Assembly (NCBI RefSeq): GCF_019097845.1
Contig: NZ_JAHRGM010000002.1
Coordinates: 1 to 64,000 of the forward strand
Direction of reading: 5' to 3'
Source: Sphingobium sp. AS12
GTDB taxonomy: Bacteria; Pseudomonadota; Alphaproteobacteria; Sphingomonadales; Sphingomonadaceae
Length of the DNA stretch: 64,000 nt
The position numbers were made by a program, and so were the translations under genes. This document shows, piece after piece, positions 32,793 through 41,410 of the stretch (position 1 is the first letter of the stretch; every line of letters begins with the position of its first letter). Under the pieces are notes generated by a model. The model worked only from the letters and a program-made list of their open reading frames with translations, did not search any database and had not been told where the DNA came from.

Positions 32793-33614
32793 ATGTTTTT
32801 CAAGCGAAGTGCGCAGCGCTACGGGCGCACACCACCCCCGGAAACGCCGTACCAGCGCGCGGGTCAGCTCTGGGACGACCGGATCGGCTCGGCGCGGGTG
32901 CAGGCGCGCAACTGGCGGCTGATGGCGTTCGGCTGCCTTGCTCTCACCGCCGGCACTTCGGCAGGACTCGCATGGCAGTCGCTGCAAAGCCGCGTCACGC
33001 CCTATGTGGTCGAGGTCGACCGGCTCGGCGAGGCGCGGTCGGTTCAGGCCGCCGATGTCGATTACCGACCGACTGATCCGCAGGTCGCCTGGCACCTGTC
33101 GCACTTCATCACCAATGTCCGCTCGGTGTCGCTCGACCCGGTGCTGATGCGCCGCGACTGGCTCGAGGCCTACGACTTCGCCACCAAGCGCGGCGCGCAG
33201 TTTCTCGGCGAATATGCCCGTTCGGCCGCGCCCTTCGCCAATGTCGGCGAGCGGACTGTGTCGGTTCAGGTCACCAGCGTGGTGCGGGCGTCGGACAAGT
33301 CGTTCCAGGTGAAGTGGACAGAGACCGCGTTCGAGCGCGGCTCGCAATCCGGCACCAGCCGCTGGACCGCGATCCTGACGACCGTCACCCGCCCGCCGGC
33401 CTCCGCCGATGTGCTGCGCAAGAACCCGCTCGGCATCTACGTCGACGCGATCGACTGGAGCCGCGAACTGGACGGCGAAGCGCCCGTTGCGCCTGCGCCG
33501 ACCGCGTTACCCGCGAAGGCACCCTCGACTGTCGCAAGCTCGATCCCCGCCGGGTCGCCGCTCGATCCCGCGACCGGCACCCCGGCCATCAACTCCCAGG
33601 AGACGCAACCATGA
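32793..33614 (+). CDS. trbF: TrbF, VirB8-like protein
   Basis: A 273-residue VirB8/TrbF protein: a cytoplasmic N-terminus (FFKRSAQRYGRTPPPETPYQ), one membrane helix near residues 42-60 (LMAFGCLALTAGTSAGLAW), and a periplasmic VirB8 domain (VTPYVVEVDRLGEARSV, SVQVTSVVRASDKSFQVKWTE, NPLGIYVDAIDWSREL). The Pro/Ala-rich C-terminus is longer than in RP4. Its stop overlaps the trbG start (ATGA-type). Confidence 0.93.
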   Translation: MFFKRSAQRYGRTPPPETPYQRAGQLWDDRIGSARVQARNWRLMAFGCLALTAGTSAGLAWQSLQSRVTPYVVEVDRLGEARSVQAADVDYRPTDPQVAWHLSHFITNVRSVSLDPVLMRRDWLEAYDFATKRGAQFLGEYARSAAPFANVGERTVSVQVTSVVRASDKSFQVKWTETAFERGSQSGTSRWTAILTTVTRPPASADVLRKNPLGIYVDAIDWSRELDGEAPVAPAPTALPAKAPSTVASSIPAGSPLDPATGTPAINSQETQP

Positions 33615-34450
33615 AATCGGCCATCCTTCCAGCGCTCGCCGGAATTCTCGCCGCCACGCCGGCACTCGCCCAGCCCGAAACAACGGCGGGATCGATCCGT
33701 CATGTCGCGACCGCAAACCGCGTTGCGACCTTCCGGCCGGCGCAGTCCGGGTTCATCGGCGGCGCGCAGGTCTATCCCTGGAGCGAGGGTACGATCTATA
33801 TCGCCTACACGGCGCCCGGACTGGTGACCGACATCGTCCTCCAGTCCGGTGAATCGCTGATCGCGGTGGCGAGCGGCGATACCGCGCGCTGGGTGATCGG
33901 CGACACTACCAGCGGCTCCGGCGAGACGAAGCAAACGCATTTGCTCGTGAAGCCCTTCTCGGGCGGTCTCGTCACCAATCTTGTCGTTACGACAGACCGT
34001 CGCACCTATCATGTCCGGCTGGTCAGCACTTCGGCGACCGCGCTGTCGTCGATGCGCTGGACCTATCCGCAGGATGAGCTGCTGGCGTTCCGACGCAAGG
34101 CGGAAGCCGAGCAAGCCGCTGCGCCAGTCGCTACGGGACTGTCGGTCGGGACGCTTCACTTCAACTACGCGATCAGCGGCGACAAGCCTGTATGGCGTCC
34201 GTTGCGCGCATTCGACGACGGCCAGCGGACCTATGTCGAGTTCCCCGCATCGTTGGCGAGTAACGAGGCCCCGCCACTGTTTCTCGTCGACCGTGAGGGC
34301 AAGGCTGAGCTGGTCAACTACCGGCTGAGCGGCCGCTTCTATATCGTCGACCGAATTTTCGACGCCGCAGAGCTTCGTCTCGGCCTCAAGAAGCAGCAGA
34401 TTGTTCGCATCGACCGCACAGCGCCATCCGCCAAGCGGAGGGGCGCATGA
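33611..34450 (+). CDS. trbG: TrbG, VirB9-like outer-membrane core protein
   Basis: A 279-residue secreted VirB9/TrbG protein: signal peptide (AGILAATPALAQ), QVYPWSEGTIYIAYTAPGLVTDI, and the C-terminal VirB9 domain (LHFNYAISGDKPVWRPLRAFDDGQRTYVEFP, YRLSGRFYIVDRIFDAAELRLG). It forms the outer-membrane ring with TrbI. It starts at the ATG overlapping trbF and ends overlapping trbI. Confidence 0.94.
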   Translation: MKSAILPALAGILAATPALAQPETTAGSIRHVATANRVATFRPAQSGFIGGAQVYPWSEGTIYIAYTAPGLVTDIVLQSGESLIAVASGDTARWVIGDTTSGSGETKQTHLLVKPFSGGLVTNLVVTTDRRTYHVRLVSTSATALSSMRWTYPQDELLAFRRKAEAEQAAAPVATGLSVGTLHFNYAISGDKPVWRPLRAFDDGQRTYVEFPASLASNEAPPLFLVDREGKAELVNYRLSGRFYIVDRIFDAAELRLGLKKQQIVRIDRTAPSAKRRGA

Positions 34451-35640
34451 CGGAGGCAGCTGCACCCGCGACAGCCGCATCGGGCTTGCCCCCGAAGGTC
34501 GATCCAGAGACCTTGGCCATCCGTTCGCGCCCGGCGCGGGCGATCCGCTTCCGCAAGGGTGCGATCATCGGCATTGCGGCGCTTGGATCGGTCAGCCTGA
34601 TGGGAATCGCCTGGATGGCGCTCAAGCCGCAGGTGTTCCGGCAGGTGGCCCAGGAAAGCGAGCTTTCGCAGCCGATGTCGAAGCCGGCGTCCGACGCGCT
34701 ATCCAGCTTGCCGTCCAGCTACGGCGACGCGCCGAAGCTGGGGCCGCCGCTTCCCGGCGACCTCGGTCGGCCGATCCTGCGGGCGCAGCAACAGGCGGAG
34801 GGTGTGGCCCCACCCGCGCGGGTCGATACCGCCGAGGCCGAACGCCAACAGCGCCTCGCCGATCTCAAGGCCGCGCGGGAATCGGGATTGATGGCGCAGG
34901 TGCAATCGAGCCGTGGTGCTCCGGTCTCGAGGGAGATTGATCCGGCCGCGAGTGTATCAGGCACCCAACCAACGCCGTCGGCCGCAGCCGGCACCCGCAA
35001 GGAGCAATTTGTCTCGGCGCGGGACAAAGACGGCGACATCAACTCCGGCGGTTTGGTCGCGCCGGTTTCACCGAACAGCCTGCTCGCCGGCAGTGTCATC
35101 GCAGCGAGCCTCATCACCGGGCTGAACTCCGATTTGCCCGGCATGGTCACGGCGCAGGTGACGCAGAACGTCTTCGACACGGTGACGGGCCATATCCTGC
35201 TAGTGCCGCAGGGTGCACGGTTGATCGGCAAATACGATTCCGTCGTAGCGTTCGGCCAGCGTCGCGCGCTCGTCGTGTGGCAGCGCCTCATCCTGCCCGA
35301 TGGCAGCTCGATCCGGCTCGACAACATGCCCGCGACCGATCCGGCAGGCTATTCAGGTCTCGCCGACAAAGTCGACTTTCACACCTGGGCGCTTCTGAAG
35401 GGCGTGGCGATCGCCACGTTGCTCGGCGTCGGTTCTGAATTGTCGATCTCGGGTGAAACCGATCTCGTTCAGGCCATCCGCGAGTCCGCCCAATCGAACA
35501 CGGCACGGGCGGGCGACCAGATCGCGCAGCGTAACCTCGACATCCAGCCGACGATCACGATCAGGCCGGGCGCGCCGCTCCGAGTGCTCGTGACCCGCGA
35601 TCTTGTCCTGGCGCCGTGGCGCGGCATAACGGGGAGTTGA
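34447..35640 (+). CDS. trbI: TrbI, VirB10-like protein
   Basis: A 397-residue VirB10/TrbI scaffold spanning the envelope. A cytoplasmic tail precedes a membrane helix near residues 39-56 (GAIIGIAALGSVSLMGIAWMAL), then a Pro-rich linker and the C-terminal TrbI domain (LLAGSVIAASLITGLNSDLPGMVTAQVTQNVFDT, LLVPQGARLIGKYDSVVAFGQRRALVVWQRLILPDG). It overlaps trbG (ATGA). Confidence 0.94.
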   Translation: MTEAAAPATAASGLPPKVDPETLAIRSRPARAIRFRKGAIIGIAALGSVSLMGIAWMALKPQVFRQVAQESELSQPMSKPASDALSSLPSSYGDAPKLGPPLPGDLGRPILRAQQQAEGVAPPARVDTAEAERQQRLADLKAARESGLMAQVQSSRGAPVSREIDPAASVSGTQPTPSAAAGTRKEQFVSARDKDGDINSGGLVAPVSPNSLLAGSVIAASLITGLNSDLPGMVTAQVTQNVFDTVTGHILLVPQGARLIGKYDSVVAFGQRRALVVWQRLILPDGSSIRLDNMPATDPAGYSGLADKVDFHTWALLKGVAIATLLGVGSELSISGETDLVQAIRESAQSNTARAGDQIAQRNLDIQPTITIRPGAPLRVLVTRDLVLAPWRGITGS

Positions 35641-35643
35641 CCG

Positions 35644-35874
35644 ATGGTTGATCTGAAACTCGCCAAGTTGCCGGATCGCACACCGGTCAAGCTCGCCATC
35701 ACCATCACACCCGACTTGCAGAGCTCTCTCAATGATTACGCCGCGCTCTATGCGCAGGCCTATGGCCGCGAGGAGCCGGTGACCGAACTGATCCCCGCGA
35801 TGCTGACGTCGTTCCTCGAGAGCGACCGCAACTTCGCCAGGGCGCGCGACGACGCGCGCAAGGGGCGGCCATGA
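35644..35874 (+). CDS. DUF2274 protein, end of trb operon
   Basis: A 76-residue protein, MVDLKLAKLPDRTPVKLAITITPDL, then LNDYAALYAQAYGREEPVTELIPAMLTSFLESDR. This is the DUF2274 family, routinely encoded just after trbI and looking like a small ribbon-helix-helix-type protein. Its function is unknown. It starts 3 bp after trbI and overlaps the next gene (ATGA). Confidence 0.88.
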   Translation: MVDLKLAKLPDRTPVKLAITITPDLQSSLNDYAALYAQAYGREEPVTELIPAMLTSFLESDRNFARARDDARKGRP

Positions 35875-36077
35875 TCGAGCGGGCTTGGGAGCAGAAGATC
35901 GAGCCCCTGACGGTGCGTATCTCGACGGCCGTCCGCATCACCGGTCTCAGCCGGTCAAGGATCTACGAGCTGATCCAGTCCGGCGACATCGACACGGTGA
36001 AGGTCGGTCGCTGTACACTGGTTCAGTTCGAGAGCCTGAAAGCACTGACCCGCAGTCGGGCGGTGTCGGACGGCTGA
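35871..36077 (+). CDS. HTH_17 excisionase/AlpA-type DNA-binding protein
   Basis: A 68-residue winged-helix protein: VRISTAVRITGLSRSRIYELIQSGDIDTVKVGRCTLVQFESLKAL. This family includes phage and ICE directionality factors and AlpA-like activators. It is translationally coupled to the DUF2274 gene at the end of the trb operon and lies about 0.8 kb from the integrase gene. It is the second such protein here; the one at 5394-5624 has the better positional claim to be RdfS. It could be an operon regulator instead. Confidence 0.82.
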   Translation: MIERAWEQKIEPLTVRISTAVRITGLSRSRIYELIQSGDIDTVKVGRCTLVQFESLKALTRSRAVSDG

Positions 36078-36155
36078 GGTTGGCTAGCGGCCATTCGCTC
36101 GAACCCGACAGCTTATTGCAACCTCCGCGGAATTCGCCCCAAACTGGATGGTCGG

Positions 36156-36761
36156 CTATCGATCGATGCCATCGTCGGCGCGGGCGTATAGTTCGGGACG
36201 CGTCCGGGCGAAGTGAAGGCGTGTCGCGCGAGCCTCGGCAAGCCCCGGTGCGAAGGCCTCCCATGCCGCCACCGCCGCGACGAGACTGCCTGATCGCTTG
36301 AGCAGCCGGTCAGCGAGCGCGACCACGACCAGGTTCGGCGTGACTTCGGGCCGGACCGCCAGCAGTCGTTCCAGCGCCTGCGCCTCATTTCCGGGACCAA
36401 GTCGGTCGGCGAGGATCGCCAGCGCTACCCCGGCGGAGCGTCCCACGCCGTGGAAGCAATGCACCAGCAGCGAGCGATCGGTCCAAGCCCGCGCGAAGAC
36501 GACCGCGCGCTCCACGTCTCCCAGCGTCGCCACGCGGATGCCGAGGCTGTCGGTGTCGACATCCTCGAACTGGAGCACGAGATGCGCCCTTCCGGGATCG
36601 GGCGCGAACCGTAGTCGCAGGTTTGGCCGGGCACCCGGCTCCTCGATCGTGATCACCGCGTCGAACTTCCGCTTGTGGCGCTTCGCCTGCGGCAGGCTTC
36701 CGACGGACACGCCGCCGGGCTCGGGTGATGCGAGCGGGGTTGGTTTCGTATGTCCCGACAT
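36156..36761 (-). CDS. Dual-specificity/tyrosine phosphatase-like protein
   Basis: A 201-residue protein with a CX5R phosphatase loop, LLVHCFHGVGRSAGVALAI, near residues 99-117, preceded by a candidate general-acid region (FEDVDTDSLG). The size and fold order fit the small dual-specificity phosphatases often found at this spot in alphaproteobacterial ICEs, between the trb operon and the integrase. The substrate is unknown. The 78 bp separating it from the HTH gene hold nothing recognisable. Confidence 0.82.
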   Translation of the reverse strand: MSGHTKPTPLASPEPGGVSVGSLPQAKRHKRKFDAVITIEEPGARPNLRLRFAPDPGRAHLVLQFEDVDTDSLGIRVATLGDVERAVVFARAWTDRSLLVHCFHGVGRSAGVALAILADRLGPGNEAQALERLLAVRPEVTPNLVVVALADRLLKRSGSLVAAVAAWEAFAPGLAEARATRLHFARTRPELYARADDGIDR

Positions 36762-36866
36762 GGTTCGTGCTCACGGAATTGCAGTGAGACCGTTAGGACA
36801 ATGCCCGCGCCATTGTGGGGAACGTGCCGGTGCCTGTCTGGCCACCGGTACGCCCACGGCCGGCGA

Positions 36867-38093
36867 TCAGGCGCGCCGCGCCGCCGGAAAGGCTGGCCGT
36901 AGGATCTTCCCACCGCCGCGCAGCTGGTCGAGATAGTCCGACCAGCGCTGCATCATGACGACGCGCTCGTCCCAATATTCGCCGCGAGCATAGGCTCGCC
37001 GGACCTGGTTGGTGTCGACATGGGCGAGCTGGCGCTCGATCGCGTCGGGGTTCCATTCGCCCATCTCGTTGAGCAGCGTCGCGGCCATCGCCCGGAAGCC
37101 GTGCGCGGTCATCTGGTCGGTCGTGTAGCCGAGCTTGCGCAAGCCTTGGTTGACGGCATTCTCCGACATCGCCTTGCGCGGCTTGCCGAGGCACGGGAAC
37201 AGGTACTTCCACCAGTGCGTGTGCTCGTGAAGCTCCTTGAGCATCGCGATCACCTGCCGTGACAGCGGCACCCGGTGCGGCCGTCGCATCTTCATGCGCT
37301 CCGCAGGGATGAACCAGATTGCCTCGTCGAAATTGATATCGGTCCATTCGGCCTGCCTCAGCTCGCCGGGCCGAAGCAGCACATGTGGGGAGAGCCGCAT
37401 TGCCATGACGGTGACCTTGTGGCCGCTGTAGCCGTCAATGGCCCGGAGCAAAGCGCCGACCTCGGATGGCCGCGTAATGGCCGCGAAATGCTTGACCTTG
37501 GGCACGGCGATCGCGCCGCGAAGGTCGGCGGCCACATCCTTGTCGCACCGGACGGTCGCCACGCCATAGCGAAACACCCGGCTCAGGACGCTGCGCATGC
37601 GCCGCGCACTCTCGTAGGCCCCGGTCGCCTCGACCTTGCGAAGCACGGCGAGCGCCTCATGCGGCGTGATCTGCGCGATCGGGATGGTGCCGATCAATGG
37701 ATAGGCCTTGGCAAGCAGCCAGCGGATCTTGTCGACGGTCACCGGCGCGAGACCGTCCCGCTCGCATTTGACGAGCCATTCCTCGGCGACCGCCTCGAAG
37801 GTGTTGGCAGCGGCATATTTCGCAGCGATCCGTGCGCGCTTTTTCTCGAGCGCCGGATCGATCCCCTCGGCAATCTTCTTTTTCGCTTCGTCGCGCCGGA
37901 CACGCGCGTCCGCGAGGCTTATGGTTGGCCACCCACCGAGATGAAGCTTCTTTTGCTTGTCCAGAAACCTGTAGTTTAAGCGCCATAGCTTCGAGCCATT
38001 GGGCTGGATGACGAGATAGAGGTTTTGAGAATCGGATAGGTTCCAAGCCTTCGCTCTCGGCTTGGCGGCATTGATCTGGATGTAGGTCAGCAT
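36867..38093 (-). CDS. int: P4-type tyrosine integrase
   Basis: A 408-residue site-specific recombinase. The N-terminal DUF4102 arm-binding domain has the pattern AKAWNLSDSQNLYLVIQPNG and GGWPTISLADARVRRDEAKK. The catalytic core has Arg in SPHVLLRPGELRQAEW, His-x-x-Arg in HGFRAMAATLLNE, and the tyrosine in the RRAYARGEYWDER segment. It integrates the ICE into the 3' end of the adjacent tRNA-Leu gene, 177 bp away. It is complete with all catalytic residues. Confidence 0.94.
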   Translation of the reverse strand: MLTYIQINAAKPRAKAWNLSDSQNLYLVIQPNGSKLWRLNYRFLDKQKKLHLGGWPTISLADARVRRDEAKKKIAEGIDPALEKKRARIAAKYAAANTFEAVAEEWLVKCERDGLAPVTVDKIRWLLAKAYPLIGTIPIAQITPHEALAVLRKVEATGAYESARRMRSVLSRVFRYGVATVRCDKDVAADLRGAIAVPKVKHFAAITRPSEVGALLRAIDGYSGHKVTVMAMRLSPHVLLRPGELRQAEWTDINFDEAIWFIPAERMKMRRPHRVPLSRQVIAMLKELHEHTHWWKYLFPCLGKPRKAMSENAVNQGLRKLGYTTDQMTAHGFRAMAATLLNEMGEWNPDAIERQLAHVDTNQVRRAYARGEYWDERVVMMQRWSDYLDQLRGGGKILRPAFPAARRA

Positions 38094-38229
38094 GGTCGTT
38101 TTCCCAGCAAGGCCGGGTCAATCCGAGGGCAGCAAAAAGGGCAGCATTTGTGGTCGCTGCTGATGCCCTTAGCCGGATTTCGCCGGACGGTGTCTGGCGA
38201 TTCTCGGCCTAAAAATGCTGTGAAACCAG

Positions 38230-38290
38230 CCGCTTACTGGACGTCTCTGGACGTATCCAGAGCCAGTATTGGTGCCCAGAAGAGGACTCG
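38230..38290. other. ICE attachment junction (att) at tRNA-Leu 3' end
   Basis: The ICE boundary should fall in the 3' part of the tRNA-Leu gene (from 38270 upward), because P4-type integrases recombine within tRNA 3' ends and the integrase lies on this side. Next to the tRNA end is a dyad CTCTGGA-CGTA-TCCAGAG (38245-38262), nested inside ACTGG/CCAGT, which may be an integrase arm site or a tRNA terminator. The exact core is inferred; the other end is outside the window. Confidence 0.6.
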
Positions 38291-38356
38291 AACCTCCACG
38301 ACCTTGCGATCGCCAGCACCTGAAGCTGGTGCGTCTACCAATTCCGCCATCTGGGC
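38270..38356 (-). tRNA. tRNA-Leu (anticodon CAG)
   Basis: 87 nt including the encoded CCA. The acceptor stem is GCCCAGA/TCTGGGC. The anticodon stem-loop is CCAGC-TTCAGGT-GCTGG with CAG at the centre. A long variable arm, as in class II tRNAs, and GGTTCGAGTCC in the T-arm are present. The gene is intact despite ICE insertion at its 3' end, as expected. Confidence 0.97.
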
Positions 38357-38486
38357 ACGGGGTAGGAGCGCGCAACTAGCCGCTGCCCTTGGGGCTGTCA
38401 ACGCAGGAAAGCGGATAATTTTTGTGGTTCGGGCAAAAAGGCGGGTTATGGGCGATCACGCCCTTAGCCTAACAGGATGCCCTGCC

Positions 38487-39242
38487 ATGACCCATGCCGA
38501 CTTTGTGCCGCCCGCCCTGTTTGTCCGGTCTGACGGGTTGCGTTTGGCCTATCGGCAGCGGAGCGGGGTGGGGCCGACGGTCGTCTTTCTGCCAGGCTAT
38601 ATGTCCGACATGGAGGGGGGTAAGGCGATCGCGCTCGATGACTGGGCGGCGGCAACCGGGCGGGCGATGCTGCGAATGGACTATGCCGGGTGCGGGGCGA
38701 GCGACGGCCGGTTCGAGGATGGGACGCTGGCCAGTTGGCGCGATGATGTGCTGTTGCTGATCGATGCGCTGGTTGAGGGGCCGGTGGTGCTGGTGGGATC
38801 ATCCATGGGTGGCTGGCTGGCGCTGCTGGTGGCGCTGGCGCGGCCGGAGCGGGTGGCGGGGCTGGTCGGGATCGCGGCGGCGCCGGATTTCACCGACTGG
38901 GGCTTTACCGACGCGGACAAGGCATTGCTGATGACCGAGGGGCGGATCGAGGAGCCGACCCCCTATGGCGACCAGCCCTATGTGACGACATGGGGGTTTT
39001 GGGAATCGGGGCAGGCGCTGCGACTGCTCGATGGGCCGATCGCGATCGACTGCCCGGTGCGGCTGCTTCAGGGGCAGCGGGACGATGATGTGCCATGGGA
39101 GACGGCGCTGCGGATCGCGGGGCTGGTGCGTTCATCCGATGTGCAGACGCTGCTGGTTAAGGACGGCGACCACCGCCTTTCCCGCGACGGCGACATCGCC
39201 CTGCTGATCCGCACCGTCGCCAGCCTGCTGGATAGTCTCTGA
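38487..39242 (+). CDS. Alpha/beta-fold hydrolase
   Basis: A 251-residue alpha/beta hydrolase. It has the oxyanion region VVFLPGYMSDM, MDYAGCGASDG, the nucleophile elbow VGSSMGGWLAL (Ser near 106), an acidic residue in LLQGQRDDDVPWETAL, and His in KDGDHRLSRD. The size and GYMSDM segment resemble ABHD10-like thioesterases or carboxylesterases; the substrate is not known. It is the first chromosomal protein gene after the tRNA. The stop overlaps the next gene's start (TGATG). Confidence 0.85.
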   Translation: MTHADFVPPALFVRSDGLRLAYRQRSGVGPTVVFLPGYMSDMEGGKAIALDDWAAATGRAMLRMDYAGCGASDGRFEDGTLASWRDDVLLLIDALVEGPVVLVGSSMGGWLALLVALARPERVAGLVGIAAAPDFTDWGFTDADKALLMTEGRIEEPTPYGDQPYVTTWGFWESGQALRLLDGPIAIDCPVRLLQGQRDDDVPWETALRIAGLVRSSDVQTLLVKDGDHRLSRDGDIALLIRTVASLLDSL

Positions 39243-40102
39243 TGCCCCTTTTTCTACCGATCCTGTTGCTGGCTCAGGCCTATGATCCGGAGATAGAGGC
39301 GGTGATGAGCCGCAGCCGCAAGGAGAAGCAGGAGGCTGCCGCCGCAGCGGTTGCAGCGCCCAGGACGACGGCGGCGCGGGAGGATGGGCAGATTCCTGTC
39401 CCCGCCAAATTCGCCGCGCCCTTCCAGGCCTGTCTGGATCAGGCGGTCGAATCGCCCGATGCGGCGGTGGCCTTTGCGCAGAAATGGCGGATCGATGGCG
39501 GGAGCTTCTATGCGCGGCACTGCATGGGCTTTGCCTATGCGCGGGCGGAGCGTTGGGCGCCCGCGATCGTCGCGTTCGAGCAGGCCGCCGAGGAGGCCGA
39601 GCGCAGCGCCGAGATGGCACAGAGCGCAAGGTTGTGGGCGCAGGCAGGCAATGCGGCGCTGGCCAGCGGGGACGTGGCCAAGGCGCGGCAGGATTTCGAC
39701 GCGGCGCTGGCACGGGGACTGCCCGACGGCATGGAGAAGGGCGAGGTGCATCTCGATCGGGCGCGGGCGCTGGTGGCGCTGGGTGACGGGGCGGCGGCGC
39801 GGGAGTCGCTGGATGTGGCACTGGCGCAGGCGCCCAAGGATCCGCTCGCCTGGCTGCTGTCGGCGACGTTGGCGCGGCGGTCGGGTGAAATGCCGCTGGC
39901 GCAGGCGCATATTGCCCGCGCGGTGCAACTGTCGCCCGATGATGCGTCGGTAGCGCTGGAGGAGGGCAATATCGCCGTCCTGACCGATCATGAAGATGTG
40001 GCGCGATCGGCCTGGCAGCGGGCGGTCAGGCTGGCGCCGACGGCAGCGGCAGGAAAGGCGGCGGCGGACAATCTGTCACGATTGCCCGCCGCTGGCCGAT
40101 GA
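39242..40102 (+). CDS. TPR-repeat protein
   Basis: A 286-residue protein with a short hydrophobic N-terminus (LFLPILLLAQAYD) that may be a signal peptide. About four tetratricopeptide-like repeats follow (for example SARLWAQAGNAALASGDVAKARQDFDAAL, AWLLSATLARRSGEMPLAQAHIARAVQLSP). Such proteins mediate protein-protein contacts. It is coupled to the hydrolase gene. No further assignment is possible. Confidence 0.8.
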   Translation: MPLFLPILLLAQAYDPEIEAVMSRSRKEKQEAAAAAVAAPRTTAAREDGQIPVPAKFAAPFQACLDQAVESPDAAVAFAQKWRIDGGSFYARHCMGFAYARAERWAPAIVAFEQAAEEAERSAEMAQSARLWAQAGNAALASGDVAKARQDFDAALARGLPDGMEKGEVHLDRARALVALGDGAAARESLDVALAQAPKDPLAWLLSATLARRSGEMPLAQAHIARAVQLSPDDASVALEEGNIAVLTDHEDVARSAWQRAVRLAPTAAAGKAAADNLSRLPAAGR

Positions 40103-40122
40103 AAGCCGACACTGAGCCGTAC

Positions 40123-40149
40123 ATATGTAATGGTTTTATTGTTACATAT
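40123..40149. terminator. AT-rich dyad between convergent genes
   Basis: ATATGTAA (40123-40130) and TTACATAT (40142-40149) are perfect complements around an 11-nt loop with TTTT in it. It sits between the convergent TPR and SIMPL genes and may act as a weak bidirectional terminator. Confidence 0.4.
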
Positions 40150-40160
40150 TTAAGTCATTG

Positions 40161-40868
40161 TTATTTAAGGTAAAAATCAACAGTCGTGACGACACGGACC
40201 TTTTTATAGGGGGTGTCGCTCGATCCGTCGCCGCCTTCGCCGTCGCGGGCCTCGATCGAGAAATAGCCCTGGGTCGCGCTCTTGATGCTGCCGACGCTGA
40301 TGCCGCTGTCCTGCGCGAATTGTTCGGCGGCGTTGCGCGCGTCCTTGGTGGCGGCGGCGACCATGGGCGGCTTGAGGTCGTTGAGCTTGGTAAAGCTGTA
40401 GCGCATCCCCGACCCTTCCTGCAGCGTCACGCCGCGCCGGACGAGGTCGAATTGTTGCGCCACGGCGCGCTGGGCACGGGCGATGTCGGTGGTGCGCAGC
40501 AGCATCCGCTGGGTGATGGTGATGTTGTTGACGCCATTGTTGAGATATTGGTTCACCCCCGCGCCGACCGGGGTGAGCGCATCGGGCTTGAAGCCCAAGC
40601 TGGCGAAATAGGCCTTGAGTTCGCGGGTGTTATTGTCGATTTCGGCGCGGACCGAGGGCAGGTCGAAGCCGGTCGCGGAATAGCTGATCGACCAGGTGGC
40701 AAGGTCCGCCGTCACGTCCTTTTCAGCAAGACCGCGCACGGTGACCGATCGGTCCGCCGCCTTGGCGCGTTTAAGCCCGTCGCCCAGCAGATAGCCGCCG
40801 CTCATGACACCCAACGCCAGCAGCGCGGCGCTGCCCAGTAAAACCTTGTCCCGCAATTCCAATGCCAT
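40161..40868 (-). CDS. SIMPL-domain (DUF541) protein
   Basis: A 235-residue protein with an N-terminal membrane anchor/signal segment (VLLGSAALLALGVMSGGYLLG) and the SIMPL/DUF541 fold: SVTVRGLAEKDVTADLATWSISY, ITQRMLLRTTDIARA and AATKDARNAAEQFAQDSG. Family members are periplasmic; some are linked to oxidative stress, but the molecular role is unclear. The ATG at 40868 follows GGAAGAGGAAAG. Confidence 0.88.
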   Translation of the reverse strand: MALELRDKVLLGSAALLALGVMSGGYLLGDGLKRAKAADRSVTVRGLAEKDVTADLATWSISYSATGFDLPSVRAEIDNNTRELKAYFASLGFKPDALTPVGAGVNQYLNNGVNNITITQRMLLRTTDIARAQRAVAQQFDLVRRGVTLQEGSGMRYSFTKLNDLKPPMVAAATKDARNAAEQFAQDSGISVGSIKSATQGYFSIEARDGEGGDGSSDTPYKKVRVVTTVDFYLK

Positions 40869-40970
40869 AATGCTTTCCTCTTCCTTCGGGGGATGCGCGA
40901 CCTTATCTATAGGGCAGCCTTGCACGTCCTGAGATGAACCGTTGCTTTATGGCGACGAATGGAGTGACCC

Positions 40971-41405
40971 TTGCCCAAATATCTGCATAGCATGGTCCGT
41001 GTGACCGACGTGGACAAAAGCATCGCCTTTTTCGACCTGCTGGGGCTGAAAGAGGTCAAAAGGTTCGACAGTGAACAGGGGCGTTTTACGCTGGTTTATC
41101 TCGCCGCGCCGGGGGACGAGGATGCGCAGGTCGAGCTGACCTATAACTGGCCCCCGACCGATGGCAGCCCGGCGGAAGTCTATGATGGCGGGCGCAATTT
41201 CGGCCATCTCGCCTACCGGGTCGAGAATATCTACGAGACCTGCCAGCGCTTTTTGGACGCAGGCGTGACGATCAACCGGCCTCCGCGCGACGGGCATATG
41301 GCGTTTGTGCGCACGCCCGACGGCATTTCGATCGAGCTGTTGCAGGACGGGCGGCTGGACCCGGCCGAACCCTGGCTGTCGATGCCCAATGTCGGCGCGT
41401 GGTGA
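40971..41405 (+). CDS. gloA: Glyoxalase I (lactoylglutathione lyase)
   Basis: A 144-residue vicinal-oxygen-chelate enzyme converting the methylglyoxal-glutathione hemithioacetal to S-lactoylglutathione. Metal ligands are in LHSMVRV (His6), VELTYNW (Glu), FGHLAYRV (His) and ISIELLQ (Glu). It begins with TTG at 40971; no nearer ATG fits. It overlaps the upstream end of the glyoxalase II region, so both detoxification steps are encoded together. Confidence 0.92.
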   Translation: MPKYLHSMVRVTDVDKSIAFFDLLGLKEVKRFDSEQGRFTLVYLAAPGDEDAQVELTYNWPPTDGSPAEVYDGGRNFGHLAYRVENIYETCQRFLDAGVTINRPPRDGHMAFVRTPDGISIELLQDGRLDPAEPWLSMPNVGAW

Positions 41406-41410
41406 GCGCG

